A stretch of DNA of 64,000 bases from Lumbricus terrestris (taxonomy: Eukaryota > Annelida > Clitellata > Crassiclitellata > Lumbricidae). The stretch's first letter is position 1, and each line of letters starts with the position of its first letter. The DNA lies in contig OX457047.1 in assembly GCA_949752735.1 (NCBI GenBank), forward strand, positions 19,958,372-20,022,371, written 5' to 3'. This document shows, in pieces, positions 29,488 through 43,600 of this stretch. Below the pieces are notes generated by a model. It saw only the letters and a program-made list of their open reading frames with translations. It was not told where the DNA came from and did not search any database. The position numbers and the translations under genes were made by a program.

Positions 29488-29696
29488 ACAAAAATGGCTG
29501 AGCGTAAATAGAACTTAGCTTTATAGTAAATAGGACAGAAACATTGTGTTGCATTCAGAACATTACAAACACAATTAGAAACCCACTAACCAAAATATTT
29601 CAGTGTAGAATGCACTTGATGGCTTTAAACAGAAGCTGAACCATAGCCAATCATATGCAAGGGAAAATCATTTCATCACATGGTCTAAAACGGCCC

Positions 29697-29790
29697 CATT
29701 TGCTGTGATAAATGTTATTAAAAGACATTTGCTGTGATAAATGTTATTAAAAGACATTTGCTGTGATAAATGTTATTAAAAGAACAAGTC
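29697..29790. repeat. 31-bp tandem repeat, three copies
   Basis: TTTGCTGTGATAAATGTTAT then TAAAAGACA repeated three times, between the two 80-bp duplicates. Confidence 0.9.
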
Positions 29791-29934
29791 TCCTGCAAAG
29801 CAGCACTGCTCTACCCCTCCCCCCCCCCCAACCAGCCAAAGCACACAATATTTCAAACAATATTGAAACACTGCATCTTAATCTGAATGGCCTTTATTAC
29901 ATTCCATAGTAAACACAAGTAAATGTACAAAAGC

Positions 29935-30014
29935 CAAGGCATACGTACAAAAACCAACGCTCCAGAGAGGTCCGGTTGAGCACAAGGCACTACAGAAGTC
30001 AACTGGTACAAGAA
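29935..30014. repeat. 80-bp direct duplication, copy B
   Basis: Second copy, 527 bp from the first. It lies just inside the putative CLINT1 3' UTR end. Confidence 0.9.
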
Positions 30015-30609
30015 TCGAATGATTAGCAACTTTTAAACACATTAAAAAGTTGTCAATGGTATCAAACATTATCACTGCTATTGTAGCAGCTCTTCGAACC
30101 TTAAGTTCAAAATAAATTAAATGTGAGGACTGATTAGACTAAAAGAAAATTTTCCAAGACACTTAAATTGAACATTGCGTTCAATAAGCTATCTACCAAT
30201 CGCTTCAAAATTTACAGGTCGAGAAAACAGACTTGAGCTGCGTCTAAACAAAGACAGGCATTTAACAATAGAACGTCCAAGGCAACGAAAGATTATCTTG
30301 CAGATAAATAGAAATAAGTGCACTGCTGTATCTAAATCAAAAGAATTTAAAAAGTGGAAAACAAAAGAAACGAAAAAAATTGTTAGTAACAATGAATTGC
30401 TTACATGACATTGAGCAACGCAGTACAACAGAGCTTCATAACTTGCAAAATACCACAGGAAAATGAGGGCCACAGATGTAGCGTCAACCTGACTGAACAT
30501 CACTCATCAGGCACAATAGACAGCGAATCACAGTAATTTCAACCAACATTAGTAGAAAGGTTTTAACCAAGAAGCAGAGAGTGCATGTCCTGATTAGTCG
30601 GCTAGTTGT

Positions 30610-30790
30610 ATCGCATCGTATCTAAACATTTATGGAGCACCTATCACTAGTCGGTCACCAAGGTATATTGTATTGCATTGTATTTAAACATTTATAAAGC
30701 GCCTCTAGTAGGGTGAACCGTTCAGAGGCACTCCCAGTGCGCAAGTCCCCATGAGAAAAAGCAGGTTTTGAGAGGAGACAAAGCAGAGGA
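30610..30790 (-). mobile_element. family-2 LINE 3' end fragment
   Basis: ATTTATAAAGCGCCTCTAGT...GAGGCACTCCCAGTGCG followed by CCCCATGAGAAAAAGCAGG: the reverse 3' end of the 43.2-44.8 kb family. A decayed second copy of its tip precedes it. Confidence 0.7.
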
Positions 30791-31399
30791 AAGACTGAAA
30801 AAGGTACTAGCTATTCAGCACTGAAATTGTTTAAAAAAATCATCTGAGACTGTCAAGCAACAGAGTTTTATAAACCAATTTATCTTTAACTATGTTCAAC
30901 ATCTATAGGTGAGCCACCAATGATAAAGCTCAGTTCTTGCAAAAGACATTTAATCCAATCTAAGCTTATTTTAAATTGTACATGCACAATAATGACATAT
31001 GCCTACAAAATTCCAGGATCTAGTTTCAACAAGTCCACAGCTGATGCAATATTTAACATACAACTAATATTAACTAATTCATTGTAACTCAATTTAAGTG
31101 TACGTCAGTTTTTACAATCACCCAACATAAAAAACAATAGCAAAGCAATTGCTGTATACTTCCTGGGGTGAAATTAATTATTAAACCAACCCTGCTCAAA
31201 CCATCCAACAGCGCATGACTGCAATAAACTTCAAGCCTCATAAAATTGCAACAAATTTGATATGACTTTTTGAAACCTGCAACCCAATTTGAATTGTAAT
31301 TCACGCAGTTCTTACTTCAAAAATATTGAATGCATTGGAAAGTTCTGAAATTTTGTTAAACAAGCAGACATCTCTATCAAGCCTGCAGGCAATGGCTGG

Positions 31400-31686
31400 C
31401 TATTTGCCGAAGTTGGCAAAGCCCATACTGGTTCCCTGTGTCGATTTTGCCGAGAACATCTGAGATGAGGTCGGTTGTGCTGGAAATCCGCCCGCTCCAT
31501 ACTGCTGTTGTGGGTTTCCCATCATAACCTGTGGCTGTGTCATTCCCGGTGCCTGTGGATATCCCATCATGCCTTGTGGTTGGGTGTATCCCATCATGCC
31601 TTGCGGTTGTGAAACTCCCATCATGCCCTGTTGCTGAGGGAATCCCATCATGCCCTGTGGTGGAATAGTAGTTCCAGGCTGGACGG
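31400..31686 (-). CDS. CLINT1: CLINT1 exon 11 (C-terminus, stop)
   Basis: Encodes six or so QGMMG-type repeats (QGMMGFPQQQGMMGVSQPQG), then FPAQPTSSQMFSAKS and the terminal MGFANFGK followed by TAG at 31402-31400. Vertebrate CLINT1 ends with a Met/Gly-rich tail and FANFANFSK. Confidence 0.94.
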
Positions 31687-34600
31687 CTGAAAAGAATCAC
31701 AATAGCAAGCAGCCGGTGAAAATCTTTGTGAGACAACTTAAAAATAAATATTCATTTATCCGAAAACTTACAATAAAATTTTTCATTGTCAAAACTAGTT
31801 TAAGGAACTAACTTAGTCACATTCTGAAGAACGCAAAAAGTTGCAGAACAGCAGACATTCAAGTGACGAAGAAATTTGGGGTTCAACGATGTTCAGCAAA
31901 CTACTATAAGTGTTATCCGTACTAAACGAGTGGACAGAACTATCTTCGGCAGTCTTTTCGTCCAACTGCTTCGTCACCTATTCCCAGTACATTGAAATAA
32001 ACAAGTTCTACTGTTGCAAAGACAGTCAATTCTGTTGCCAATTATAACTTTTCCATTAGCATTAGCGTGGCGTCCATTCAAACGGGCGAGCGGTGGTGAA
32101 GGATCTCACCCGATCAAATTCATTGAAAACTGAACAGGGTCAAGGCCGTAGACGGCCGTTATATAAAATCCGACTACATTTCTACAGTCCACTGAAGCAC
32201 GTTCAATAGGAAGCTCAAAACTGATCCCTTTTTAGCCGTGCTGAAGTCGGGAGCACCACAGAGTAGTAGCTGTCATGAATGAATAAATAAATGAAAGTTA
32301 CCTGGTCGAACAGGCGCTGTTTGACCCAATTGCAGTTGCTTCATTGACGGTGCTGTGCTCTTCTGTCCCTTTCCTCCACCCGCTAGATTGTCCAGATTGA
32401 TATTGACGTTGGTACCACTCCAGAGGCTGTTGGCCTTAAGCGGCTGTGAGGATGTCTACAAAAAATTACATCAAACTGAAGGATCTACCACAGCCTCCAG
32501 TATAGAATGCAACAAAAAAACACTTCTACCAGCATTTTTTCGTGCACTGGGTCCATCCTGTTCGAAGATCGCAAGTGACGACAAGTCATCCTTACTCATA
32601 AGTATGAAGGTTGTAAGAATTTTTTCTTTATTAGTCTACCAGCATATGCATATTAGTTTACAGAAGAAATAAATAGAAATATTTATGCAAAGTAATACAA
32701 CATTCTCACAATAAAACTTCTTTTGCAAAGAAATCGACTCTAGGTTGAGGTTAGATCATGTGGGCTGGGTTGAGTATGGTACGAAGTGATCATATTGCAT
32801 TTATAAATTTATAAAGCGCCTCTCACAGTGCAGACCAATCAGAGACGCTTCCATATGGGAGGAGGACGTGAACCACTCACACACATCACTTACACAATCA
32901 ACAGATCCACCACTTTAACGTCAAGAACTACGTGCTTAACATCGAAACCGAATCTACCTACCAGAGTCTGACTGGAGGTCGTAACATCGACAGCCGCTGT
33001 TTTGACGGACGGAGCAAGGACTCCGCCCATGGAGCCCTGATACGTCATATCACCACCCGAGTCCAACAGACTCGCTGGCGTTGGCAGGGTAGCAGCAATC
33101 GGTTGCACTTGTGGAAACTGCTGGGCACCAGGAAAAATTAACCCAGGCATCACTGACGCATTTGGTCCCGGCTGCCATGTGGGGGAAAACAGCGGAACAC
33201 TGTTATTCTGGGGGATGGACGGTGCCATTCCAGGCGCGTTCATCTGCTGGGAATTAAGCGCCGCTTGTGGTGGTGTCGCGGTTGGCAGGTCGACGAAAAG
33301 ACCTCCGAGGAGATCAGCGTTGGTCACTTCGGGTTTCTTCGATGGCGCGAGCGACTGGAGAGTCGGAACAGTCTGAGACTTCGGAAGAGATGCTGGAGAG
33401 TCGTCAGACAGTTGGAGATGTCCGCCGCTCGGCCTTTTCATGAAATGAAAAAAACAATCACCAACATTTTACGTAAAAAGCCATAAATGCAGACAACACG
33501 TTGTTACAACTAAAATACAATTGATAATGATGAGCTCTCTGCCCAATGGCTGGTCCATTGTAGTAGTAGTAGCCGTTTATTGACAGAGCATCGACTAAAC
33601 ACAAACTAACAGCAATCAGTACAAACTCAATGACTTTCGAGTGATTGGTGCATAAGTCAAAGGATCAATCCAAAAAGGTTGTATGGACCCGCTGAGGCTG
33701 GATTGACCCTTCCTTTCTCAACAACATTTGGCTGTTGTAAAACAGTGCAACATTGGCTTTGTGCCATACGGGTGCTCCCAAGGGATGACAAGAGTGAGGC
33801 AGTTTCCCATTGCCTTCCTTCCTAACAGAGAACTGAGCACAATGAGCATCTTGTCCAGGAAGGTGGAAGAACTTAGTGAAAATGGCACCAGACACCAACA
33901 GGTGATGGATGACCTCATGGTCTATGAAGACGTGGATTGAGGTAGATTAGAACCTACAACCCTCCAGTTACATGGATCATGGAACATGGAGACATGGAAC
34001 ATACCGCTATGCCATTGCACTGCAAAAGGCAACTAATAGTTATAATAAGTTAGTCTAAACATTGCAGCATATCGCTGTAATGTGTCACATTTTAAGGCAA
34101 CTAACCTAGCACTGCAACTTGGTGCTGTGGTTGCATGCTGGCAAGTAAAATGAAGCCAAGGAAGATTCAGAATGGTTGCCTGGAATGGACCCCTGTCCAT
34201 CGTCCCTTAACTTTTTATCGACCAAAGTATAGTAAATGGTATGGGAAATCTTGTAACTCGGTCGGTAAAGGGTCAAGGATTGACGCATTTTTATATGCAT
34301 AACCGGCATTGCGGGGTCTCTGTGGCATCAGGAACACAACAGACTGCAGTCTGCTATCTATCTACGAGAGGATAACCCAACATTAGAACAGCTGCACACG
34401 GGAACCTCATTATGACTGTCTTAGTGGACCTCGGCCTGTTCTGAACATGCTCCTCCCTCCTGTAGTCACACTTTCCTGTTCCCTGCAATCCAGACTACAT
34501 GACGGAATTGTCCCACTGGTAGACAACTTGATACTTAGGAAAAGGTTTTTAACAAGAATACGCTATGTTTTAATTTCAAGCAAACCACGCAACGTGGAAC

Positions 34601-37600
34601 AAAAGCTACTGAGCAAAATGTCTGCCTTTTCTCTCAGAGTTGCACGCACTGGGAGTGCATTTGAAAGGCTCTTGCTGTGAGAAGCACTTTATAAATGGTC
34701 AGGTACAATGCAAACTTAAGATTGATCCAGATGCACAGTTGTAACTGTACCAATCATAACCGAATCATGATGATTTACCGGCGTGGTTTCGCAGCTGAAG
34801 GCACAGAGGATATCTGGACAGTTTTCTTCGGAATAGTCGTACCAACTGAAGCAAAAGACAATGAATAACAATTTACAATTCATTGTAAACAATCTGCATA
34901 CAGGCATAGTCTAAATTGTCAGTTGAGAATGACCTGAACAACCAAGATCTGACTATTGATAGCCTTGTTTAGGCTTTCAAATGTTCCAGCAAGAGCATGA
35001 ACAAATTACGCAAAACAGGTATCAAGAACATCAAGGTTTCTAAATTAAAAAAATTCAGTTTTGCCCTGTGCATCATTTACAAGTATCACCAGTGATATAG
35101 TGCAAAGAAATATGTTGAAAACCACAACGTAGTACGGTAGTTAAGAAATAGTGTCAATTTTCAAGGGAGAGGCAAGTACCCCCTTGTGCCACCTGTGTGC
35201 GGGGTGGTCGTGGGTGCAACAAGACCTTCAAGTGGAGTTTGGACCATGTGTTGCACCACCTGTTCCCACCACTATTCCAATGCTATGATGCCTTTCATCC
35301 GCAAGCTAATGAATTCGAACTGCCTTGCAAGGACGATAATTTTAATGTTATAGTGCAAGGTTTTATTCAAGAATATCAGGTTAACAACAAATTCAAAGCC
35401 AATCATCCGCAACACTTTAGTTAAATATCTTGTTTTATTAATTAACTTTAACTAAAAGCTACGTTGTGATTTGTCATCTGGAAGGATTTATACAATAAAT
35501 CAAATAGCATTGTCATCATTACTATGTATCATTGTCATCATAACTATATATCATTGTCATCATTACTATATATCACTACTATCTATATATATATCATTGT
35601 CATCATTACTATATATCAATGTCATCATTACTATATTATTGAGCATCATTACTGTATTATTGAGCCTCCCAGCTGATATGCATAAACTACGTAAAAAATC
35701 AGAGGTAAAAAAAGCTAACTGATGATTTACCTTGCTCAAAGCTAACCACTCATACAACTTCAGAGTTCAGCCTTGCAATAGTGGACAAATAACCAGATTC
35801 AAAACTAATGATACAAAAGTGTATTACCTTCACTGGGTCGAGAATGAAAGTCATCAGCCGACTTGAAGTCCGCAAAGTCAGCAAAATCACCATTTGCAGC
35901 AGCTGTATTTGACTGGACGGCTGATTTTTGATTCTGCTCAAATTTAAAAAATATGGTTGCACATAAATCAGTCAAAAGAGTAACCGCAAAACTGTCTAAC
36001 ACACATGAAAATCATTGGAATCATTCACAATTTCGCAGGAAATACTGTGCAGACCCTATAACAAGACAGGATTGTAATTGCGGATTACAATTACAAGATT
36101 TGTAAGACACCAAATCAGAGCAACCTCCTCCTACAGCTTCACTGCCAATTGAAATTTATAGTATTTTTGGGAAAGCAGTACAGCTTAGCAAATCTGGCCA
36201 ACTGAACAGAGTAGGGTGAGGTAAACAATTGATTTTTGCCCATTACACATTGAATTATAAGCAGTTACCACCATAGGTGCAATCACGTCCTAAAAGTGGG
36301 GACCAAATGAATCACGTCCTAAAAGTTGGGGGGCCATAATAATAAAGTTAGGGGACCACTCAAAAGTTGGGGGGACGCGTCCCGTGGGTCCCATAGGGTG
36401 GTTGCGCCTATGGTTACCACCACAGGTATGATACTGGGATAAAACGATCTTCTAACCGAGGTGCAACCACGACAACAGATTAATTATTCAAGAACCACAA
36501 ATAACTTCATTAGTTGCATCAAATAAACAGTCGTCAAAATGGTAGAACATATCACGATTCAAATCAAGGATATCACACCCATAAAAAGATTCATGTGCAA
36601 ATGAACTTGAGCCCATCAAGTCATTTAAATATCACTCAACAGTCTCCAATTACTGTCAATGCAAAATGAATGAATATTGTATGAGTAATACAGTGCAATA
36701 CAAGAATTCATATTTATAAGCTTATTTCACCAAATACTTTACTTTGCCCAAGATATTTTGACCTTTACAACAATGCTCTGCTACAATCGTCTAACATCAA
36801 TTTTTCATCCCACCTCAACTTGAATCTTTAAAGAACTCAGTCGTTGTATAGTAAAAGATAGTTTCACGGCACCTATAAGGAACTCCTGACAGTGGAATTC
36901 TTAAATTCAATTATATTACAAACATAATCTTTCCAGCGTTTGTCTCGAGTTGAATCTGTCCCTGCAAATGAGTTAACTGAGAAGCTCCATTACAGGTTCC
37001 TTAACGGCACAATACGAATATCCAAATTACTACAATCAAACGAGTAGTTTCCTTGAAAAGGTGCTACATAAATACACGAATGAATGAAAAACGAACGTTA
37101 CCTGCTTTTCGTTGGTTTCCTTCGAACGAGATGAACGGTACGGTGCTTCAGTTCTTCCGGTTTCATTCCTGCCTCCCTCGCGATTTGAATGTCGATCCCT
37201 ATAACCCGACGATCGGTCATGTCTCTCGGAGTCCGCTCCGTATCCCTCGTCATCCTCACGGATGTAGTTGCGGCGCTCAGTCGAGACATCTTCATCATCA
37301 TCACCACTAAAAATGAGTATAAATGATGCAATGACTGAATGATTTCTGTTTTAATCAGTTTTCTTACGAGTTGTCTCTGCTCTGGACTATGGTATATGTT
37401 CATTCATAACATTCATTCACTTCAGAAACTTATGTAGTGCCTCCTCACAAAGTCCACTCAGATGGAAACATGGTGTTCACGTGTCTTGGGAATTGCTATT
37501 TCCTTCAGGGATCTGCAAGTTCTCTCACAACTCCATGCACACTGTCTCAAGAATATTCGGCCCATCACAGCCCCCCAAGTCCCTTAGAAGCAACACTACT

Positions 37601-40600
37601 CCACCTCTTCTTCTTAGGAACAAGAGAATATAATTATAATTGGACCAAGAGAGCAGAAAACAACCACTATTTTACTGAAACATGATTCCTTGATTTTATT
37701 CAAGCAAAGAAATGATAAATGCGGACTGCAAAGAATTCAGAAATTGTACTTACAAAAGAGGTTCTTGCGAAATTTTATTACAAATGCCTATTGCATTTTA
37801 TTTCATTGGAAAACCAAGACTTTAAACCTCAGATCAAGGTGAAGATCCTGAACTTCAAGACCAAGGCCTCAATACCAAGGCCTCAAGACCAAGTCTCAAG
37901 ACCAAGTCTCAAGACCAAGTCTCAATATCAAGTCTCAAGACCAAGTCTCAAGACCAAGTCTCAAGACCAAGGCCTCAACACCACGACTTTTAAAAACAAA
38001 CTCGAGTGCACTTGAGACAAAGACTTTGGTCTGAAGTTGCGGACTGCCCATCAACCATAATCATACACCATTGCAAATGAGCAAAGTTCATTCCATTGCA
38101 CTGAATGCAAAGTGCTCAGTTTTTAAATCAATTACATTATTAAGATACCATTGTCTTCCTGAATGAACATGACACCACCAATTAACCAAGTATATTTTGT
38201 TAAACAAGTGAATACGATCTTCAATAAATATACTGGAACAGGAGTCAACCAAAAGTTACCTAGATGACCAGTTTCCTGAGTAAAATGTAAACAAGAATTG
38301 AGTTCAGGGTAGCTGCATTGGTATGGCGATGTTGTCAGGGCCTCGCCCCAATTTACCTCAGAGAGCTATGCAGCTTTACATTGGGTATCCAAGGACATCG
38401 TCAGCTACGCTCTGCTGATAAGGGAGTCCTCTTAGTTCCTTTTGCTCGTACTACTACCATGAAGAATCGAGCCTTTTCCGTGGTTGGACCAGTGGTCTGG
38501 AATGGCCTTTCTTTTGAGCTACGCCTACACCCTGGGACTCTACCAGAATCCTTCCTTACTAAACTTAAAACTATTCTTTTTGGGCGCGCTGGAGTCGGGA
38601 GCGCCTCTGAGTAGTTTTTTCCTGAAGAAGCGCTATATAAATGTCCGAATGAATGAATGAAAGAAAAACTACCGACACAAACAGATGACATCACAAAGTT
38701 ATCGTCGTTAAAATCACATTATTTATTTTTAGAAAAACATGGACCATAATGCCACCATCCATTTGAAAAGAGATAAGTAAAAATCACTCAATCAAATTAT
38801 TGGCTACTCAACAGAAGTCTGGAAACACCGAGTAAACAGACAGCCAAACAGCGAAAACGGAAAGCGTAGCTGCAAATGTCCCTGGCGGCACGTAGGAAGG
38901 CACTAATCAATCAATCAATTCAGTTTTTGCTCATTTTTGCTCGTCAGAGTTGGTTCTGAACAAATCCAGGCGTTATGTAAACAGAGCCAATGCCATTAAC
39001 TTCCCAGCTTAGATGAGAATAACAAATTGTACCGCTTGGCAACAGAGGCAAGTGCATGCGAAACAAATCACATGTGTTAATATACACATACACACATTCA
39101 TACACACATTCATACACACATTCAGCAGACACAACCCACACACTTATGATTCAGCAACACTGCACAACAGCACACTACACTAGTTAATGACTCAGCAACA
39201 CTAGGCTAGGATGGGGAAAATATACTAAATTGAAAAACACTAAGCTAGACTGAACAACACTATATACTAGATTGAACACTACACTAGATAAAACAACACT
39301 AGTACCGTACATGATTAAATAACACTATTCTAGTTCAAACAACACTAGTACTAGAATGAATAACACAATGCAAGATTACACTACAACACTACACTAATGA
39401 CTCAGCAACAGTATGCTAGGCTGGAAAATACTATACTAGATTGAACAACACTAAGCTAGACAGAACAACACTAAACTAGATTAAACAACACTAGTACTAG
39501 ATTGAATAACACAACACTAGATCAAATTGGGACAGGAGGAAACATTGATACATAAGATCAGAAAAAGAAGACTGACGTGGTTTAGACATCTGATGAGAAT
39601 GGAGGAAAAGAGATTACCAGCACGAGCATTGTATTGTCATGTGGATGGAAAACGGAGTCGGGGACGACAAGGAGAGAAGAGGATCAAACAAAGACATGGA
39701 TGGACAATGTACGTCAAGATCTGGAAGAAATGGATATGAACATCAGAGCAGCCGTAGATACCATCAGAGAAAGAAAGAATTGGAGGAGTCGAGTACAGGC
39801 CTCATCATCGGCATACGCCTGATGGAGGAGAGAAAACATACATACATAGTTGCAGTTTAACGTCACTCTGCGGCAACAAAGACCATAAGCGATGCCCTCC
39901 TCCTTTATCCATGCTTGGGACTGGCACGGGCAGAGTGCAACACCAGTGGCGGAGTTAGGAGAGAAGAGGATCAAACAATGCTATACAAATCACTCAGATA
40001 AACCAGCTAGTCTTTCATCTGATATGCAGTAGTAATTTAACAGAACGTTAATTAATTAACACCTACTAGTGATCCTCCTGGGTGTCAAAGATTTTGATGC
40101 CACCGACAAACTCCTTCACTTTATCGATCGCTTCCTCTGCGATCGATTTGTTTCCGATCTGCCAATCTTTGTCGTCTAACTGATTCGTCGTTCGTCGACT
40201 CGAACTCGGTTCGTAGTTGTCGTAATCGTCATCTACAAAGTCACCATGTAACGTAACCAACGCAACCGCTCAGTAACAGTAAGACTTGTGGTTAAAGAAC
40301 AAAACGGTGGAGATAAAGAAAACTGCAAGCCTTAGCAAAGCATGCCATTCACACGAATCATTCATTCAGTCATTCATTCATTATGGAGATTTAGATAGCG
40401 CCCCTTTTGAAGGTTACTACTCAGGAGCACTCCTGAAGCAACATTGGCTGAAAAGGACGGTTTAAGGCTGCAGTAAAACACATCTCAGCAAACCCAAGGC
40501 ATTTAAGGCAAATATATAATAATAATAATCTTTTCTTTAATGAAGCGCCTGCAGGACGCACTGCGCTTTACATTTACAAGTTATGCAGTAATCTTAATTA

Positions 40601-43600
40601 AACTTAATTACAGAACAGAACAGACAGCTTTGCAATTACACGGCGCTAATAGTGCTCAGCCTACAAAGCATGTCCGCCCAACAGGGGCTCGAACTCGCTA
40701 CCTCTCGCACTCTACACCAATGTGTTATCCATTGTGCTACCGAGCCCCCCCCCATATAGACAGTGGGAGCACATTCTATATGTAAATCCCTGTTTCTGAA
40801 TGACCTGCCATTCACATGTAACGTCGTAGTTCTTCATTTTTCTAGTTCAAGCAACAGCCAAATTTCCTCACTAGCAACATCATAAGCAGTTGATAACCAT
40901 GTATGTGCAAGCAGCATTGATTTCCCAATTACCTCATGCGCACTCTCATCTCTAACGTGTCAGAGACGACTGAAGATAATCAAAAGAGACTCATCACAGA
41001 AAGACCAATAATTCTAAACACATTGACAACAAGCAATTTTGCAGATAAAAAGAAAGAAAAAAACATAAACTTGGCAGTTGCAATATCACCGTCAACTCTT
41101 AAAACAAATGTAACTATCACTGATAAAAAATGTCTTATCATACTTTATTGCCAAATAGTTTGGTCTTCCATTTACGCCAACAACTCTCTAAAAACGTATT
41201 TGCAGAACTGGCAGTGATACAATGTTTCATTTACATGACACAACTTGTCAAACTAAATATTTATTTCTTTGTTTGATGGGTAGAATATATTTCAAATTTC
41301 ACATACAAGTTGCTACAAGTTAAGCTTTGTATCACAGCTTTCAAAATTGACTTCCACAGAGAAATTAATACTAGCAAAGGTTTTGAGTCCAGAATCGAAT
41401 CAATAAAGACACTCACTGTATCGAAAACTGGATTGGCCACCACCTCCTCCTCCTCCCCCAACAATCCCAACATATTTGTCTTTGTTCTTTTTCGTCTTCT
41501 TTCTCTCCATCCTCAGTGCCTCGTCATCTTGTACTAAGGCAATGATTTCCTTAGTCTTCTGGCGCACTGTAACAACAATAGACATGTGAAACAAGTGTCA
41601 AATGAAAAAACCTCTGTTAGACAAATCACAGAACATGTCGAGAAAAAAGCAAACATATAAAAACGCAGAACAAATTATGAAGAACCCTGAAACTCTAAAT
41701 AAATTTATGAAAGCTAGTGTCTCTCAGTGATGGGAATGTGGAAGAGTACAAACCATTTCTTTACATAAAATAAAACAAAACAACTTCTAACAATTTGCCA
41801 AAATTTATAGGAGAATCCAGTTTATTTTAACAGCACTTGTACACTTCAAAAGTGCTTAATTATCAACAAACAATTTTCCCCAGATCACACAGCCAATTTG
41901 ACAAGGTCTAAATGTTACACATCACACATGGCTAACTCTGAAACAAAGAGAATTCTGTGAAAACCAAGACAAGAATAATTAGTTTACACATGAAAGTCAC
42001 TAACAAAAAAATTCATTACATTATGCTTCAAATTCGCTGCCAGATTTTGACCTGCATAAGGTAGAACTTTTGTAGTCGTAGACACCATAAAAATAACTAT
42101 TTGCTCTTTATAAGGTCTAAATGCTACACAGTCAATCCAAACACCTGGTCCATATCAGCATGTATACATTGTATAGTAAACCCAGCTCAGCTTGCTGCTT
42201 CAAAGACAACCTGTACATCTGTTTTATAACGCAATCCTCCTTAGACTTTCAACACATCCTTTAATCTCCACAGAACATGTGTAAGGCGACCACAGTTGTA
42301 AATACATCTCTCAGCTCAGCTATACTGAAACATGCCATATTCCGACCACAGTTGTAAATACATCTCTCAGCTCAGCTATACTGAAACATGCCATATTCCG
42401 GCTGGATTGTACACTGCATGCAGTAATGAATGAAAGTCTTCAGAACCACAAATTTTTTAATGCAATGCAACTACGGTATCCTTTATGTTACCAATTGCTA
42501 ATGCACTCTGGTTTACATCATACAATGGTCTGTAATGTCTATTTAATGCTACATTTTAATTAAGAACTATTGTTTTTAAAACTGAGCTGTCGACAGAATT
42601 TTGGTGACTAAATCATCCTAATAACAAATGTCTTACGGGCCAAACTTGGCAGCAGATATAACTGCTATGGGCACGAGGGCACAGACAGCACAAAGCATTA
42701 AATCTGGTTGTGTGCTACTGAAAAATACAATCTGCGTGCAACATTTTTCTACACATAGACTTATTTTGCATAATAGTTTCATGCATCACGAGCACCCCTA
42801 ATGTATTAGATCAATTGACTTAAAATTTAAAAATACATGCATAGAAACGCGCATAAAAAATTTTAAATCCTAAATATAATAAATACACATTTAAGCAACA
42901 GGAAACATCAAAACCAATTAAAAGAAACATTTCAAGTAACACTAAACCAATGACTTCTACTCACCCTTTACGTATGAACCATGCTTACAAGCCCTACATG
43001 TATTTATTTTTATACCGATTTTTATGCAGATCTTTCTCCTTTAAAAGTGCAGCCTAGATCACTACTCAAATCCAATTGCCCTACATTTAAAAATTAAATA
43101 ACTCTTTAAAAAAGCAACTGTATAAACAAAATTCTCACAGCTGGACTGTATGCACACTTCATACTTTCTCTAAATTTCAGAATCTGGAAGACAAATAGCT
43201 TAAACAACCGTGCCATCTATCTTATCTTATCTTATCTTATCTGACCATTTATAAAGCGCTTCTTGCAGCAAGAGCCTTTCAGAAGCGCTCCCAGTGCGTT
43301 TAACTCCGAGAAAAAAGACAAGTTTTTAGACGAGAGAAAGACGAGGATACACTACCAGAGAGAATGGCAAAGCGAACTGATGGGGGAAGCCATTCCATAG
43401 GGAGGGACCAATGCAGGCAAATGATCTGGATTGAGCCATGGCAGTCCTGACTCGGGGGACAAAGAGGTCAAGCTGATCAGAGGACCTAAGAGGACGCAGT
43501 GAAGTGGCAGAAAGGGGGCGATGTATCTGATCACACAGATACTTCGGAGCAAGACCCATTTGAGACTTAAGGACCAAAATCAGGACTTTAAATTGAATAC

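Larger units (their letters stand above)
29893..31399 (-). other. probable CLINT1 3' UTR
   Basis: No other gene is seen here. AATAAA on the minus strand at 29898-29893 is the first polyadenylation signal I noticed downstream of the stop, so a 1.5-kb 3' UTR is possible. It contains a family-2 LINE 3'-end fragment (30610-30790) and one copy of an 80-bp duplication. Confidence 0.35.

Noticed and set aside
35197..35424. 75-codon plus-strand frame in CLINT1 intron 7
   Set aside because: No family signal and no splice context; probably chance.
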